Source: Rhodoferax sp. (GTDB taxonomy: Bacteria > Pseudomonadota > Gammaproteobacteria > Burkholderiales > Burkholderiaceae_C). From it: a DNA stretch of 64,000 bases. How positions within the stretch are numbered: position 1 is the first letter of the stretch; every line of letters starts with the position of its first letter. Position numbers and translations under genes: made by a program. The notes under the pieces were generated by a model. That model worked only from the letters and a program-made list of their open reading frames with translations, did no database searches and was not told the origin of the DNA. Shown in pieces: positions 1 to 8,673 of the stretch. Location: positions 50,310 to 114,309 of the forward strand of contig NZ_JAUYQD010000055.1 of assembly GCF_030697375.1 (NCBI RefSeq). Reading direction: 5' to 3'.

Positions 1-401
1 GCTTTGACGGTGTGCCATTGGTCGGCCTGCGCGTCGTTCAGCAGGGCGCGCAGGTTTTCCAGCTTGAAGCGGGGTGTCATGTCGGCGGCATCAAAGAGCG
101 CGCCCAACCAGCTGTAGTCATTGGCCCAGCCGTCCGAATACACGGTTTGCCCGGCCAGCTGCTGGTTCAATTGGCGGGCCACTTCCCCCGCGGGCAGGCC
201 ACGTTCCAGGATCAGCGCACGCGGAATATGGTGCAGGGTTTCAGCCTGCGCGTCCCAGTGGGTCCAATGCGCTTCGGGGCGCACCAGCGTGCAATAGGCG
301 TGTCCGTCGGGCAAGACAAAGCCCACTTCAATGGGGTAGCTGTTGCGCCCAAAGCCTGAGGCTTCGACATCCAGAACGGCAGGTGAGGGCGCCTGTGGCA
401 T
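1..401 (-). CDS. 3'-5' exonuclease-like protein, C-terminal end off the window (partial)
   Basis: The minus-strand reading from an ATG at 401 stays open to the left edge (133 codons). The N-terminus carries LDVEASGFG, the Exo I motif (DxE) of DEDD-type 3'-5' exonucleases, followed about 90 residues in by YSDGWANDYSWL, which fits the Exo II region. The protein probably cleaves nucleic acid from the 3' end in the cytoplasm, but a substrate cannot be assigned. It starts 12 bp after the stop of the upstream GGDEF/EAL gene on the same strand, so the two may be co-transcribed. The remaining catalytic motif (Exo III) lies outside the window. Confidence 0.7.
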   Translation of the reverse strand, partial: MPQAPSPAVLDVEASGFGRNSYPIEVGFVLPDGHAYCTLVRPEAHWTHWDAQAETLHHIPRALILERGLPAGEVARQLNQQLAGQTVYSDGWANDYSWLGALFDAADMTPRFKLENLRALLNDAQADQWHTVK

Positions 402-413
402 GGTGTTTTTGGC

Positions 414-2714
414 TTATGCCAAAGTGGGGCGTTGTTCCGTCAAAGGCCCCAGCCAAGGCCCCGCATCGTGGGGCAGCAGGGGTCTGGAATACAGGTAACC
501 CTGGAGCTCGCCACAACCGGCGTCGCGCGCGGTGCGGGCCTGTTCTGTGGTCTCCACGCCTTCGGCGACCACATGTAAATGCAAGGCGTCGGCCAGCTGG
601 CAGATGGCGCGCACCACCGCGATGGCATCGCTGGAGGGCAAGGGTTCGATCAGGCCCCGGTCTATCTTGACGGTGTGCAAGCGCAAGGTGCGCAGCATGT
701 TGAGCGATGAAAAGCCGGTGCCAAAATCGTCCATGGCGACTTGCACGCCCATGGCCCGCAACTGTTCCACCTGCAGCACGGTTTGCTCCATGTTTTGCAC
801 GGCGGAGCTTTCGGTGATTTCCAAGGTCAGCCATTGCGCATCGACACCACAGGAGTCCAGGATGTGCGCCACCAGTTGGGGGAAGCGGGGGTCCAGCAAT
901 TGCAAGGGGGACACGTTGACCGCCACCGGCACGCAAGTGTTGTATTGCAGTTGCCAGCGGGCGATTTGCTGGCAGGCCTGTTTCAGCAAAGCCGTTCCCA
1001 GTGCGCCAATCAAGCCGGTGCGTTCGGCGGCGGCAATAAATTCCACCGGGCTTACCGGGCCCACACCGGGGCGGTCCCAGCGGGCCAAGGCCTCAAAGCT
1101 GGTCAATTGGCCCGATTCGGCGCTGACCTTGGGTTGGAACACCAGGTGGAATTCCGCGCGCTCAATGCCTGCGCGCAGCGCTTGCTCTTGTTCCAGCACA
1201 TTGCTGGCGCCGCGCTCGAACGCCTTTTCCGCAAGCCGATGGGAGGTTCCGGGTGTGCGCTTGGCCATGTGCATGGCTGCATTGGCAGCGCGCAACAGGG
1301 AGTCGGCATCGCGGGCGCTGTTGGGGTACAGGGCAATCCCCAAAGAAGCATCCAGAAAAATTTCCCCCTCGTTCACCCGCAGGGGTTTGGCCAACAGCTG
1401 TCGCACCGTGGTGACGATGGACACGGCGGTTTCACCCGAATCGCCATCGCCATGCGGGGCCGAGACCAATGCATATTCGTCTCCGGCCAGGCGCATCACC
1501 TCCACCCCTGTATCCAGTGCGCCGCGCAGGGCGTGGCCCAGTGCTTTGAGCACCTCGTCCCCCATGGCGTGGCCATGGGCTTCGTTGAACAGTTTGAAGC
1601 GGTCGATGTTCATCAACACCAGCACAAAGCGCGCGCCCGGGCCATTGGGCTTGCAGCGCCCGCGCAGGCTTTTGAGCAAGGCGGCGCGGTTGGGCAAGCC
1701 GGTCAGGTCATCGTGCAGGGCCTGGTGGACCAAGGCCTGGTTGGCCTGGTAGCGTTCGGTGTCGTCGGAGATCAGCACCTGCACGGCCGGCAGGCCATCC
1801 CACTCGGTGCAGAAAAAGTGAAAACGCAGCCACATGGGCCCGCCGTCTTGGCGGTGGCGCAGGGCCTCGTAGCTGAAATCGTCTTGCAATCCGCTTTGAA
1901 TGCGTTGCAGCAACTGGCCGACCATGGCGCGCTCGGCCTTGGGGATGGACCGGGCGATCACCGCGGTATTCATGCCGTCCATGTCGCTGGCCCCGTAGAT
2001 GTCCATACACGCCGCGTTGGCATAGACGATGTGCTCGGTTTGAAAGATCAAAATGCCCTGGTGTGAACGGTCGGTCAGGCGCTCAAAGCGGTGTTGCAGT
2101 TTGCGGGTGGCCAGCGCGCCCCGGTCCAAGGCAGCGTAGAGCAGCACCAGCCCCAGGGCCATGCGCAGCAGCGCACCCAGTGTGGCCTGCAGGGCGGCCC
2201 CGTCGTCCTGGTACAGCACGTAGATAAATTGGTTCAGGCCCAGCAGGACCAGCAGTGGGCCCACCAATTTCTCGGAGCTGTAGCGTGTGGCGCCGGTGTT
2301 CCATACCCAATACGTGCATACCACGCCCAACAGGGTGTTGATGGTGGCGGCGGTGGCTTGGCCCAACCGCATGCCACCCAGCCCGAGGGCGCTGGTGTTC
2401 ACGGCGACCAGCGCCAGCAGAAACAGGCCCGCGAATTTTTTGGAAACCGGCCGATGGGCCAGGGACATGGTCCCCGCCGCCAGCAAGGTGGTGTAGCCGG
2501 CCGCCACGACGGGCAGCGCGCCCATCCCCAGGAGGGCCGCAGCCGGACTGCTTTGTGCGGTGAGCCAGTAGCCTGCGGGTACCAGCAGTTGCGCCAGATT
2601 GGCCCAGCCCATGTAGCGGGTGAAGGCTTGTGTGCGGTCCCGCCGCCAGACCAACACCAGTGCCACACCCATGATGAGGCTGACAGCGGCGTTGATGATC
2701 AGGGCATAGTTCAT
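414..2714 (-). CDS. Membrane-anchored PAS-GGDEF-EAL cyclic-di-GMP protein
   Basis: A 766-residue protein. Residues 1-200 form about six or seven hydrophobic segments (a membrane sensor region), then a PAS-like domain (about 208-330), a GGDEF domain and a C-terminal EAL domain. The cyclase motif near residue 411 reads AGDEY instead of GGDEF, so cyclase activity is uncertain. The EAL domain keeps EALARW, DDFGTGFSSL, KIDRGL and EGVETTEQ, so it is expected to hydrolyse c-di-GMP. It lies 12 bp upstream of the exonuclease-like gene. Inference: a phosphodiesterase that responds to a membrane or PAS input. The ligand cannot be read from the sequence. Confidence 0.9.
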   Translation of the reverse strand: MNYALIINAAVSLIMGVALVLVWRRDRTQAFTRYMGWANLAQLLVPAGYWLTAQSSPAAALLGMGALPVVAAGYTTLLAAGTMSLAHRPVSKKFAGLFLLALVAVNTSALGLGGMRLGQATAATINTLLGVVCTYWVWNTGATRYSSEKLVGPLLVLLGLNQFIYVLYQDDGAALQATLGALLRMALGLVLLYAALDRGALATRKLQHRFERLTDRSHQGILIFQTEHIVYANAACMDIYGASDMDGMNTAVIARSIPKAERAMVGQLLQRIQSGLQDDFSYEALRHRQDGGPMWLRFHFFCTEWDGLPAVQVLISDDTERYQANQALVHQALHDDLTGLPNRAALLKSLRGRCKPNGPGARFVLVLMNIDRFKLFNEAHGHAMGDEVLKALGHALRGALDTGVEVMRLAGDEYALVSAPHGDGDSGETAVSIVTTVRQLLAKPLRVNEGEIFLDASLGIALYPNSARDADSLLRAANAAMHMAKRTPGTSHRLAEKAFERGASNVLEQEQALRAGIERAEFHLVFQPKVSAESGQLTSFEALARWDRPGVGPVSPVEFIAAAERTGLIGALGTALLKQACQQIARWQLQYNTCVPVAVNVSPLQLLDPRFPQLVAHILDSCGVDAQWLTLEITESSAVQNMEQTVLQVEQLRAMGVQVAMDDFGTGFSSLNMLRTLRLHTVKIDRGLIEPLPSSDAIAVVRAICQLADALHLHVVAEGVETTEQARTARDAGCGELQGYLYSRPLLPHDAGPWLGPLTEQRPTLA

Positions 2715-2792
2715 CGAAAATAAATGGCGTGGTGCAGCTATTGTGCGGCTTGCAGGCGAAAATCGACTTCCTTAACTCTGCGGGATTACCCT

Positions 2793-3728
2793 ATGGCCAG
2801 TAGCCTTCTTGCCCTGATCGACGACATTGCCACCATTTTGGACGACGTGGCGGTGCTGACCAAAGTGGCAGCCCAGAAAACCGCCGGCGTGCTGGGCGAC
2901 GACCTGGCGCTGAACGCCCAGCAGGTGGCCGGTGTGAATGCCGACCGGGAACTGCCGGTGGTGTGGGCGGTGTGCAAGGGTTCGCTGCTCAACAAGCTGA
3001 TTCTGGTGCCCTCGGCGCTGGCCATCAGCATCGTCATGCCCTGGGCGGTGACGCCCTTGCTGATGGTGGGCGGCGCCTTTTTGTGTTTTGAGGGCTTTGA
3101 AAAGCTGGCCCACAAGTTCTTGCACCACGCCGAGGAGGACCAGGCGCACGAGGCCGAACTGATGCAGGCGCTGACGGACCCCTCGGTGGACCTGCTGGCG
3201 CTGGAGCGGGACAAGGTCAAGGGCGCCATCCGCACCGACTTCATCCTGTCGGCCGAAATCATCGCCATCACCCTGGGCACCGTGCAAACCAGCGGCTGGA
3301 TGACCCAGTTCACCGTGCTCAGCGGCATTGCGGTGCTGATGACTTTTGGTGTCTACGGCATCGTGGCGGGCATCGTCAAGATCGACGACTTGGGCCTGTA
3401 CCTCAGCCGCAAGGTCGGGGTGGGGGGCTGGGCCGACATGCAGCGGGCGTTAGGGCGTGGCCTGCTGGGCGCGGCGCCCTGGCTGATGAAGTTCTTGTCG
3501 GTGGCGGGCACCGCGGCCATGTTTTTGGTGGGTGGCAGCATTCTGGTGCATGGCCTGCCGTTTTTGCACCACGGGGTGGACGCCCTGGTGTCGGGCTTGG
3601 CTGGCATGGCGCTGGCGCAGGCGGCGGTGCCCATGCTGCTGGACGCCTTGACTGGAGTGGTGGCGGGGGCGCTGGTCTTGCTGGCGGTGACCGCAGGCCA
3701 GCGTGTGCGTCAGCTATTTAAGCAATAA
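2793..3728 (+). CDS. yedI: DUF808 family inner-membrane protein YedI
   Basis: A 311-residue protein starting MASSLLALIDDIATILDD, the characteristic opening of the DUF808/YedI family, with KVAAQKTAGVLGDDLALNA following. Several hydrophobic segments (for example GLLGAAPWLMKFLSVAGTAA and ALVLLAVTAGQRV near the end) show it is a multi-pass membrane protein. The family is widespread and its biochemical role is unknown. The ATG at 2793 is chosen because family homology begins exactly there; the reading frame stays open upstream to 2724 without recognisable sequence. The gene stands alone, divergent from the GGDEF/EAL gene and convergent with the acetyl-CoA hydrolase gene. Confidence 0.9.
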   Translation: MASSLLALIDDIATILDDVAVLTKVAAQKTAGVLGDDLALNAQQVAGVNADRELPVVWAVCKGSLLNKLILVPSALAISIVMPWAVTPLLMVGGAFLCFEGFEKLAHKFLHHAEEDQAHEAELMQALTDPSVDLLALERDKVKGAIRTDFILSAEIIAITLGTVQTSGWMTQFTVLSGIAVLMTFGVYGIVAGIVKIDDLGLYLSRKVGVGGWADMQRALGRGLLGAAPWLMKFLSVAGTAAMFLVGGSILVHGLPFLHHGVDALVSGLAGMALAQAAVPMLLDALTGVVAGALVLLAVTAGQRVRQLFKQ

Positions 3729-3729
3729 A

Positions 3730-3780
3730 TGGCTGTAACCCGCATGGAATAAGCGCAAGCAGCTCCTGAATCCATAGCAA
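3730..3780 (-). repeat. Interspersed repeat copy 1 (intergenic, degenerate)
   Basis: On the minus strand this matches the roughly 50-bp repeat family of this window (TGCTATGGATTCAGGAGCTG, then CTTGCGCTTATTCCATGCGGG). It fills the gap between the convergent ends of yedI and the acetyl-CoA hydrolase gene, where a bidirectional terminator would be expected. Confidence 0.75.
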
Positions 3781-3805
3781 AACAGGCGCCCGGGGAGCGC
3801 CAAGT

Positions 3806-5677
3806 TCAGAACTGCAGGGTGATGTGCACCGAGTCCTCGTTGCGCTGCACCTGCACATTGGGCGAGCCGTTGCGGGCCAGGTGCAGCATGCGTGTGTTGC
3901 CGGGCAACACATCGGCCACAAAGCCGCGCAGGCCCCGGCGCTTGGCGTGCTGCACCATCCCGGCTTGCAAGGCCCCGCCCAGGCCGCAGCCTTGCCAGTC
4001 GGGGTGCACCATGAAGGCGGTGTCGGCCAGGTTGGTGGTGGGGTTGGTGAAGTAACACGACTGCCCCACGATCTGCGCCCCTTCGCGCCCGCCGGTGGTG
4101 GCGACAAAGGCCACCTCGTTTTCGTAGTTCACATTGCACAGGCGCTCCACCTCCAGGTCGGACAGGCCGCGCACATTGCGGAAGAAGCGGGTGTACACGT
4201 CTTCTTCACTCAGGTGGTGGAACAGCGCGCGGATGCCCTGCGCGTCGCTGGACAGGGCAGGGCGCAGCAGCACGGTGCGGCCGTCCTTGAGGGTGAGCGT
4301 CTGTTCCTCCTCCACCGGGTAGGCCCGCAGGTTGTGCAGGGTTTGCTCCATCGGCAGGTAGCCCAGCGCCTGCGCCTGGGCAAACAGTTCGGGGCGGAAT
4401 TTGGGGTGTGCCAGCTCGATCAGCGCGGTGGCGCGCTGGCGGATGGACTTGCCAAACAAATAGGCGATGCCGTATTCGGTGACCACATAGTGCACATCGG
4501 TGCGCGCAATGGTGGCGGCCTCGCCGGCCAGCAAAGCCGGGCGGATGCGCGAGGTTTCGCCGTCCTCGGTGGTGGAGGTCATGCAGATGATGGGCTTGCC
4601 CCCGGGCGAGCGCGAGGCGCCGCGCAGGAATTCGCCCTGGTTGCCAATGCCGCTGTAGAACTCGCCGTCAAACTGGTCCACACACACCTGGCCGGTGAGG
4701 TCGATGGCATAGGCCTGGGCAATGGCCACCATCTTGTGCTGCGCGGCAATGGTGGCCGGGTTGCACACCACCTCGATGGGCTGGAACACAAACAAGGGGT
4801 TGCAGTCAATCAGGTCGTACAACTTGCGCGAGCCCAGCGCCAGGCTGGCCACGATCTTGAAGGGTTGGCTGGTTTTTTGGGCCCCGGTCAGGCTGCCATG
4901 CTCCAGCAGCGGAAAAATGGCGTCGGAGATGACGTCGGAGTGAATCCCCAGGTCCTTGCGGTCGGTCAGGTACTGCAGCGCCTCGTGGGCCAACTGCCCC
5001 AGCCCGATTTGCAGGGTAGAGCCGTCTTCGATGATGCCGGCAATGTAGCGCGCGATGCGCTGCACATCGTTGGCCTGCGATGGGCTGCGCTCCAGTTCGG
5101 TGACTGGCGTGTGCACCGGCACCAAATGGTGGATGCGGCTCACATGCAGCGTGGAGTCGCCCATGGAGCGCGGCATGGCCGGGTTGACCTCGGCAATGAC
5201 GAGCCGGGCCCGCGCCACCGCCGCCGGGATGATGTCCACCGAAATGCCCAGGCTGACATAACCAAATGCGTCGGGCAGGCTGACCTGGATCAGCGCCACG
5301 TCCACCGGCACCCGTCCCAGCGCCATCATCTCCGGCACGCGGGCCACGGACATGGGCACATACTCCACCAGCCCCTGTTTGACGGCGGCGCGCATGTCGC
5401 TGCCGACAAAAAAAGTGCGGTGCTTGAAGCGTGTGGTGCTGCGGCCATCGGCGTCGTGTGCAAAGGCCTGGATGGTGAAGAAGTGCAGCAGCTCCAGATC
5501 GGCCGGCACCACCGGCAGGGCTTCCAGCGCCCGCAGCAAGCCCTGGGGCGCCGCACAGCCGGTGCCGACAAACACATGCTCGCCATTGCGGATCTGGCCG
5601 ACCGCCTGCGCCGCGGTGCAGACCTGGTCGGCGTAGGCGTCAAGGGGGTTCGGTTTTTTGGGGCTTTTGGAAAACAT
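3806..5677 (-). CDS. Acetyl-CoA hydrolase/transferase fused to a GNAT acetyltransferase
   Basis: About 623 residues. The first two thirds match the acetyl-CoA hydrolase / CoA-transferase family (FVGTGCAAPQGLL near the start, then GIGNQGEFLRGASRSPGGKP and VTEYGIAYLFGKSIRQRA, the region of the active-site loop). The last roughly 160 residues (from LKDGRTVLLRPALSSDAQG to the end) are a GNAT domain with DTAFMVHPDWQGCGLGGALQ, an acetyl-CoA binding loop of R/Q-x-x-G-x-G/A type. The pairing suggests acyl-CoA turnover combined with acetyl transfer to an amine or lysine. I chose the ATG at 5677 (MFSKSPKK), which has AGGA about 13 bases upstream. The frame is open further upstream (ATG at 5695 and beyond) but that sequence overlaps the promoter of the divergent SDR gene. 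Confidence 0.88.
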   Translation of the reverse strand: MFSKSPKKPNPLDAYADQVCTAAQAVGQIRNGEHVFVGTGCAAPQGLLRALEALPVVPADLELLHFFTIQAFAHDADGRSTTRFKHRTFFVGSDMRAAVKQGLVEYVPMSVARVPEMMALGRVPVDVALIQVSLPDAFGYVSLGISVDIIPAAVARARLVIAEVNPAMPRSMGDSTLHVSRIHHLVPVHTPVTELERSPSQANDVQRIARYIAGIIEDGSTLQIGLGQLAHEALQYLTDRKDLGIHSDVISDAIFPLLEHGSLTGAQKTSQPFKIVASLALGSRKLYDLIDCNPLFVFQPIEVVCNPATIAAQHKMVAIAQAYAIDLTGQVCVDQFDGEFYSGIGNQGEFLRGASRSPGGKPIICMTSTTEDGETSRIRPALLAGEAATIARTDVHYVVTEYGIAYLFGKSIRQRATALIELAHPKFRPELFAQAQALGYLPMEQTLHNLRAYPVEEEQTLTLKDGRTVLLRPALSSDAQGIRALFHHLSEEDVYTRFFRNVRGLSDLEVERLCNVNYENEVAFVATTGGREGAQIVGQSCYFTNPTTNLADTAFMVHPDWQGCGLGGALQAGMVQHAKRRGLRGFVADVLPGNTRMLHLARNGSPNVQVQRNEDSVHITLQF

Positions 5678-5785
5678 GGAGGGCTTGTCCTGCATCGGGC
5701 CGGGGTGGGCGGGAGTTCGTATCATCCCGCATATCGGCAGCCTTGGGCAACCGCCCGGCCGACACTTCAATAGAGGAGCAACTCC

Positions 5786-6580
5786 ATGGATTTAGGACTT
5801 CGCGGCAAATGGGCTTTGGTGTGTGGCGCCAGCAAAGGGCTGGGCCTGGGCTGTGCACGGGCGCTGGTGCAAGAGGGGGCGAACGTGCTTATCGTCGCCC
5901 GGGGGCAGGCGCAGTTGCAAGCATCTGCTACTGAATTGATAGCTGCTCACGCAAATAATACGGGGGCTAGCGTGCTATTTTGTGCCCAAGACATCACCAC
6001 CGAGGCGGGCCGGGCGGCGGTGTTCGCCCTGCGCCGCGACTTCGACATCGTGGTCACCAACGCCGGGGGGCCACCCACCGGCAACTTTCGGGACTGGGAC
6101 CGCGAAGCCTGGATCAAAGCGGTGGACGCGAACATGCTCACCCCCATCGAACTCATCAAGGCCACGGTGGACGGCATGGCGGCGCGTGGTTTTGGCCGCG
6201 TCGTCAACATCACGTCCAGTGCGGTCAAGTCGCCCATCGACATCCTGGGCCTGTCCAACGGCGCACGCAGCGGCCTGACCGGTTTTGTGGCCGGCGTGGC
6301 GCGCTCCAGCCTGGCCGCCCAGGGTGTGACGATCAACAACCTGCTGCCCGGCGCCTTTGACACCGAGCGCCTGCGGGGCACTTTGCAGGCCAGCGCCAGC
6401 AAAACCGGCCAGCCACTGGACATCGTGACCAACACACGCCGCCAAGCCATCCCGGCCCAGCGCTTTGGCACGCCCGACGAATTTGGCGCAGTGTGTGCGT
6501 TTTTGTGCAGCCAGCAGGCGGGCTACATCACCGGGCAAAACGTGCTGGTGGATGGCGGGGCGTATCCGGGGACGTTTTGA
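5786..6580 (+). CDS. Short-chain dehydrogenase/reductase (SDR)
   Basis: A 264-residue cytoplasmic oxidoreductase of the classical/atypical SDR type. The cofactor motif CGASKGLGLG sits at residues 13-22, NAGGPPTGNF follows, and the C-terminal INVL-type ending GQNVLVDGGAYPGTF is typical of the 3-oxoacyl-ACP reductase-like branch. The usual YxxxK motif is not intact: the catalytic region reads SNGARSGLTGF, as in a known divergent SDR subgroup, so the substrate is uncertain. The start has GAGGAG eight bases upstream. Residues 47-62 (ATELIAAHANNTGASV) are encoded by a copy of the interspersed repeat, read in frame. Confidence 0.88.
   Translation: MDLGLRGKWALVCGASKGLGLGCARALVQEGANVLIVARGQAQLQASATELIAAHANNTGASVLFCAQDITTEAGRAAVFALRRDFDIVVTNAGGPPTGNFRDWDREAWIKAVDANMLTPIELIKATVDGMAARGFGRVVNITSSAVKSPIDILGLSNGARSGLTGFVAGVARSSLAAQGVTINNLLPGAFDTERLRGTLQASASKTGQPLDIVTNTRRQAIPAQRFGTPDEFGAVCAFLCSQQAGYITGQNVLVDGGAYPGTF
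5925..5970 (+). repeat. Interspersed repeat copy 2, in frame inside the SDR gene
   Basis: TGCTACTGAATTGATAGCTG, then CTCACGCAAATAATACGGGG and GCTAG, matches the family core in the forward sense of the gene. It contributes about 16 codons and does not break the frame. Confidence 0.85.
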
Positions 6581-6610
6581 GCGGGGAGGTTGTAGGAAAT
6601 TCCCCCGTTT
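6581..6610 (+). terminator. Candidate rho-independent terminator after the SDR gene
   Basis: Immediately after the stop codon, CGGGGA pairs with TTCCCCCG (one extra C) across a loop of about 12 bases, followed by TTTT. The stem is short and the T-run modest, so the call is tentative. Confidence 0.4.
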
Positions 6611-6677
6611 TGCCTGTGGATCGTTAAGATGCAGGCAACTTCTGAGCACCTTGGGCTCCGGCCTATTTGGAGATTCC

Positions 6678-7190
6678 ATGCACCTTCTGCCCTTGCGATT
6701 GATGGCCCTGTGCCTGTTTGTGCTGGCCTTGGGCCAGGCGCTCCCGGCGTTGGCTTTGCCACCTGCCACCGGCAAAGTCATTCTGACCCTCTCTGGCAAG
6801 ATCGGTGAAAAAAACACCCCCCATGCAGCCGTGTTTGACCTCGCCATGCTGGAGAAATTGCCCCAGCAGACCTTCACCACCATGACGCCGTGGGACAAGC
6901 GCCCGATCAAATTCACCGGCCCTTTGCTGCGCGATGTGCTGGCGGCCGCCAAGGCCAGCGGCAGCACCATCAAGGCCCTGGCCTTGAACGATTACCAGAC
7001 CCGCATTCCGGTGGAAGATGCCCAAAAATACGATGTCATCGTGGCGCACCAGATGGATGGGGAAGCCATTCCCGTCAAGACCAAAGGTCCCCTCTTTATC
7101 GTCTACCCCTTTGACACCCTGGCGGAATTGCGCTCCACGGTGTATTACGAGCGATCGGCGTGGCAACTCAAGTCCATGGCCATTGAATAG
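6678..7190 (+). CDS. Exported molybdopterin-dependent-oxidoreductase-fold protein without a metal-ligand cysteine
   Basis: A 170-residue protein with a clear signal peptide (RLMALCLFVLALGQALPALA). The mature part (VILTLSGKIGEKN, KFTGPLLRDVLAAA, LALNDYQTRIPVED, GPLFIVYPFD) resembles the small stand-alone sulfite-oxidase-like, molybdopterin-binding domain family of proteobacteria. The only cysteine lies in the signal peptide, so the mature protein has no cysteine to ligate molybdenum; catalysis is therefore doubtful. It ends 7 bases before the start of a histidine kinase gene, which suggests that it works as the periplasmic partner of that kinase. The start follows GGAGATTCC. Function inferred from fold and context only. 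Confidence 0.75.
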   Translation: MHLLPLRLMALCLFVLALGQALPALALPPATGKVILTLSGKIGEKNTPHAAVFDLAMLEKLPQQTFTTMTPWDKRPIKFTGPLLRDVLAAAKASGSTIKALALNDYQTRIPVEDAQKYDVIVAHQMDGEAIPVKTKGPLFIVYPFDTLAELRSTVYYERSAWQLKSMAIE

Positions 7191-7197
7191 ATGGACC

Positions 7198-8670
7198 ATG
7201 CAGGGCCACGCCAACCATCGACGCTTTCTCTTTTGGTTAGCGCTGGGGACCGCGCTGATGGCCTTGGCCATGGCCGTGTTGTTGGCCTTCACCTTGGCGC
7301 AGCGGCGGGCGGTCCAGCTGGCCGTGGACCTGCGCCACGACTCCATTACGGCACCGGCATTTGAGTGTGAACGCGAGTTTTTGCGCTTTCGGCAGGCGCT
7401 CGATAGCGCGGTCAACAGCCGCAATCCGCCCGACCACGACGAACTGACGCTGCGCTACGACCTGTTCCTGAGCCGCTTGACACTGCTGCGGGACAGCCCG
7501 AGCATTTCCGTGCTGGTGCAGCGGCCTGAATACCAGCTGGTGATGCCGCGGCTGGAGCAATGGGCACGGCGTGCGGACCGGGTGATCCCGAGTGCGCAGC
7601 CCGACCCGCACGCGCTGGCGGGTTTGCTCGAAGAGGTCAACGCCATGGCCATCGATGTGCATGCCCTGAGCCTGGCTGCCAACTCGGTGGTGTCACGCCT
7701 GCTGGAGACGCAGGAGAACACCTTGCTCAGCCAAACCGAGCAGATTGTGGGGCTGACGCTGGCGCAACTGATTTTGCTGTTGATCGCCGCCACCGCCCTG
7801 GTGGTGCGGCACAAGCGCCAGGAGCAGGAGCGGCTGGCGCTGGAAGTGCTGACCGACAAGCTGCACCGCTCGCAGGAGGCCCTGGCCCGCAGCGAGACCA
7901 AGGCCGCTTTGAGCACGGTAATCGCCAGCGTCTCGCACGAACTCAGCACCCCCTTGGGCAACAGCCTGATGACGGCCAGTACCCTGGTGGACCAGAGCCG
8001 CGACTTTCGGCGTGCCGTCGATAGCAACCAACTCAAACGGTCTGAACTCAGTGCTTTTGTCGAGAACGCCTGTGAAGGCAACGACCTGATGCTGCGTAAT
8101 CTGCAGCGGGCGGTGGCCTTGCTTAAAAATTTCAGGCAGGTGGCCAACGACCAGGCCAGCGAGCAACGCCGCCGCTTTGATTTGGCGACGGTGGTGCAGG
8201 AAGTGATAGACACCCTGGCGCCCAGCCTCAAACGCCAGCCGCACACCATTGTGTTGGACATCCCGCCCGGCATCACCATGGACAGCCTGCCCGGCCCCCT
8301 GGGGCAGGTCATCATCAATCTGGTCAACAATGCCTATTTGCACGGTTTCGAGGGCCGAACGGATGGGGTGCTGACCATCCGGGCCACCCAGGGCGGGGGC
8401 CATGTACATCTGGTTTTTACCGACAACGGCGTGGGTATGTCGCCACAAACGCAAGCCCGTTTGTTCCAGCCTTTTTTCAGTACCAAAACGGGGGAGGGCG
8501 GCACGGGGTTGGGTATGACGATTGTGGCCGACCTCATTCGCAAGACCTTGGGGGGTACGCTGGAGGTGTACTCCACCTTGGGCAGCGGCACCACCTTGCG
8601 CCTGGATTTGCCGCTGGTTGCGCCCCACAACGAAGAGTGGGTTGCACCCGGTGCGCGGGCAGACCAGTAG
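7198..8670 (+). CDS. Membrane sensor histidine kinase
   Basis: A 490-residue kinase with one membrane segment at about residues 13-33, a periplasmic region of about 150 residues, a second membrane segment near 185-203, a coiled stretch, and a HisKA core with SHELSTPLGN (phosphorylated His about residue 247). The ATPase domain has NLVNNAYLHG (N box), FTDNGVGM (G1), FFSTKTGEGGTGLGM (F and G2 boxes). There is no response regulator beside it, so its partner is elsewhere. It follows the exported oxidoreductase-fold gene by 7 bases. Reading the frame upstream of 7198 would run into that gene, which is why ATG 7198 was chosen. Confidence 0.88.
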   Translation: MQGHANHRRFLFWLALGTALMALAMAVLLAFTLAQRRAVQLAVDLRHDSITAPAFECEREFLRFRQALDSAVNSRNPPDHDELTLRYDLFLSRLTLLRDSPSISVLVQRPEYQLVMPRLEQWARRADRVIPSAQPDPHALAGLLEEVNAMAIDVHALSLAANSVVSRLLETQENTLLSQTEQIVGLTLAQLILLLIAATALVVRHKRQEQERLALEVLTDKLHRSQEALARSETKAALSTVIASVSHELSTPLGNSLMTASTLVDQSRDFRRAVDSNQLKRSELSAFVENACEGNDLMLRNLQRAVALLKNFRQVANDQASEQRRRFDLATVVQEVIDTLAPSLKRQPHTIVLDIPPGITMDSLPGPLGQVIINLVNNAYLHGFEGRTDGVLTIRATQGGGHVHLVFTDNGVGMSPQTQARLFQPFFSTKTGEGGTGLGMTIVADLIRKTLGGTLEVYSTLGSGTTLRLDLPLVAPHNEEWVAPGARADQ

Positions 8671-8673
8671 GGT

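Noticed and set aside
741..2066. Long plus-strand frame opposite the first GGDEF/EAL gene
   Set aside because: It mirrors the real minus-strand gene in a high-GC region and shows Gln/His/Gly-rich low-complexity composition without motifs.
3824..5773. 649-codon plus-strand frame opposite the acetyl-CoA hydrolase gene
   Set aside because: Length comes from codon bias of the real minus-strand gene; no homology or ribosome-binding site.
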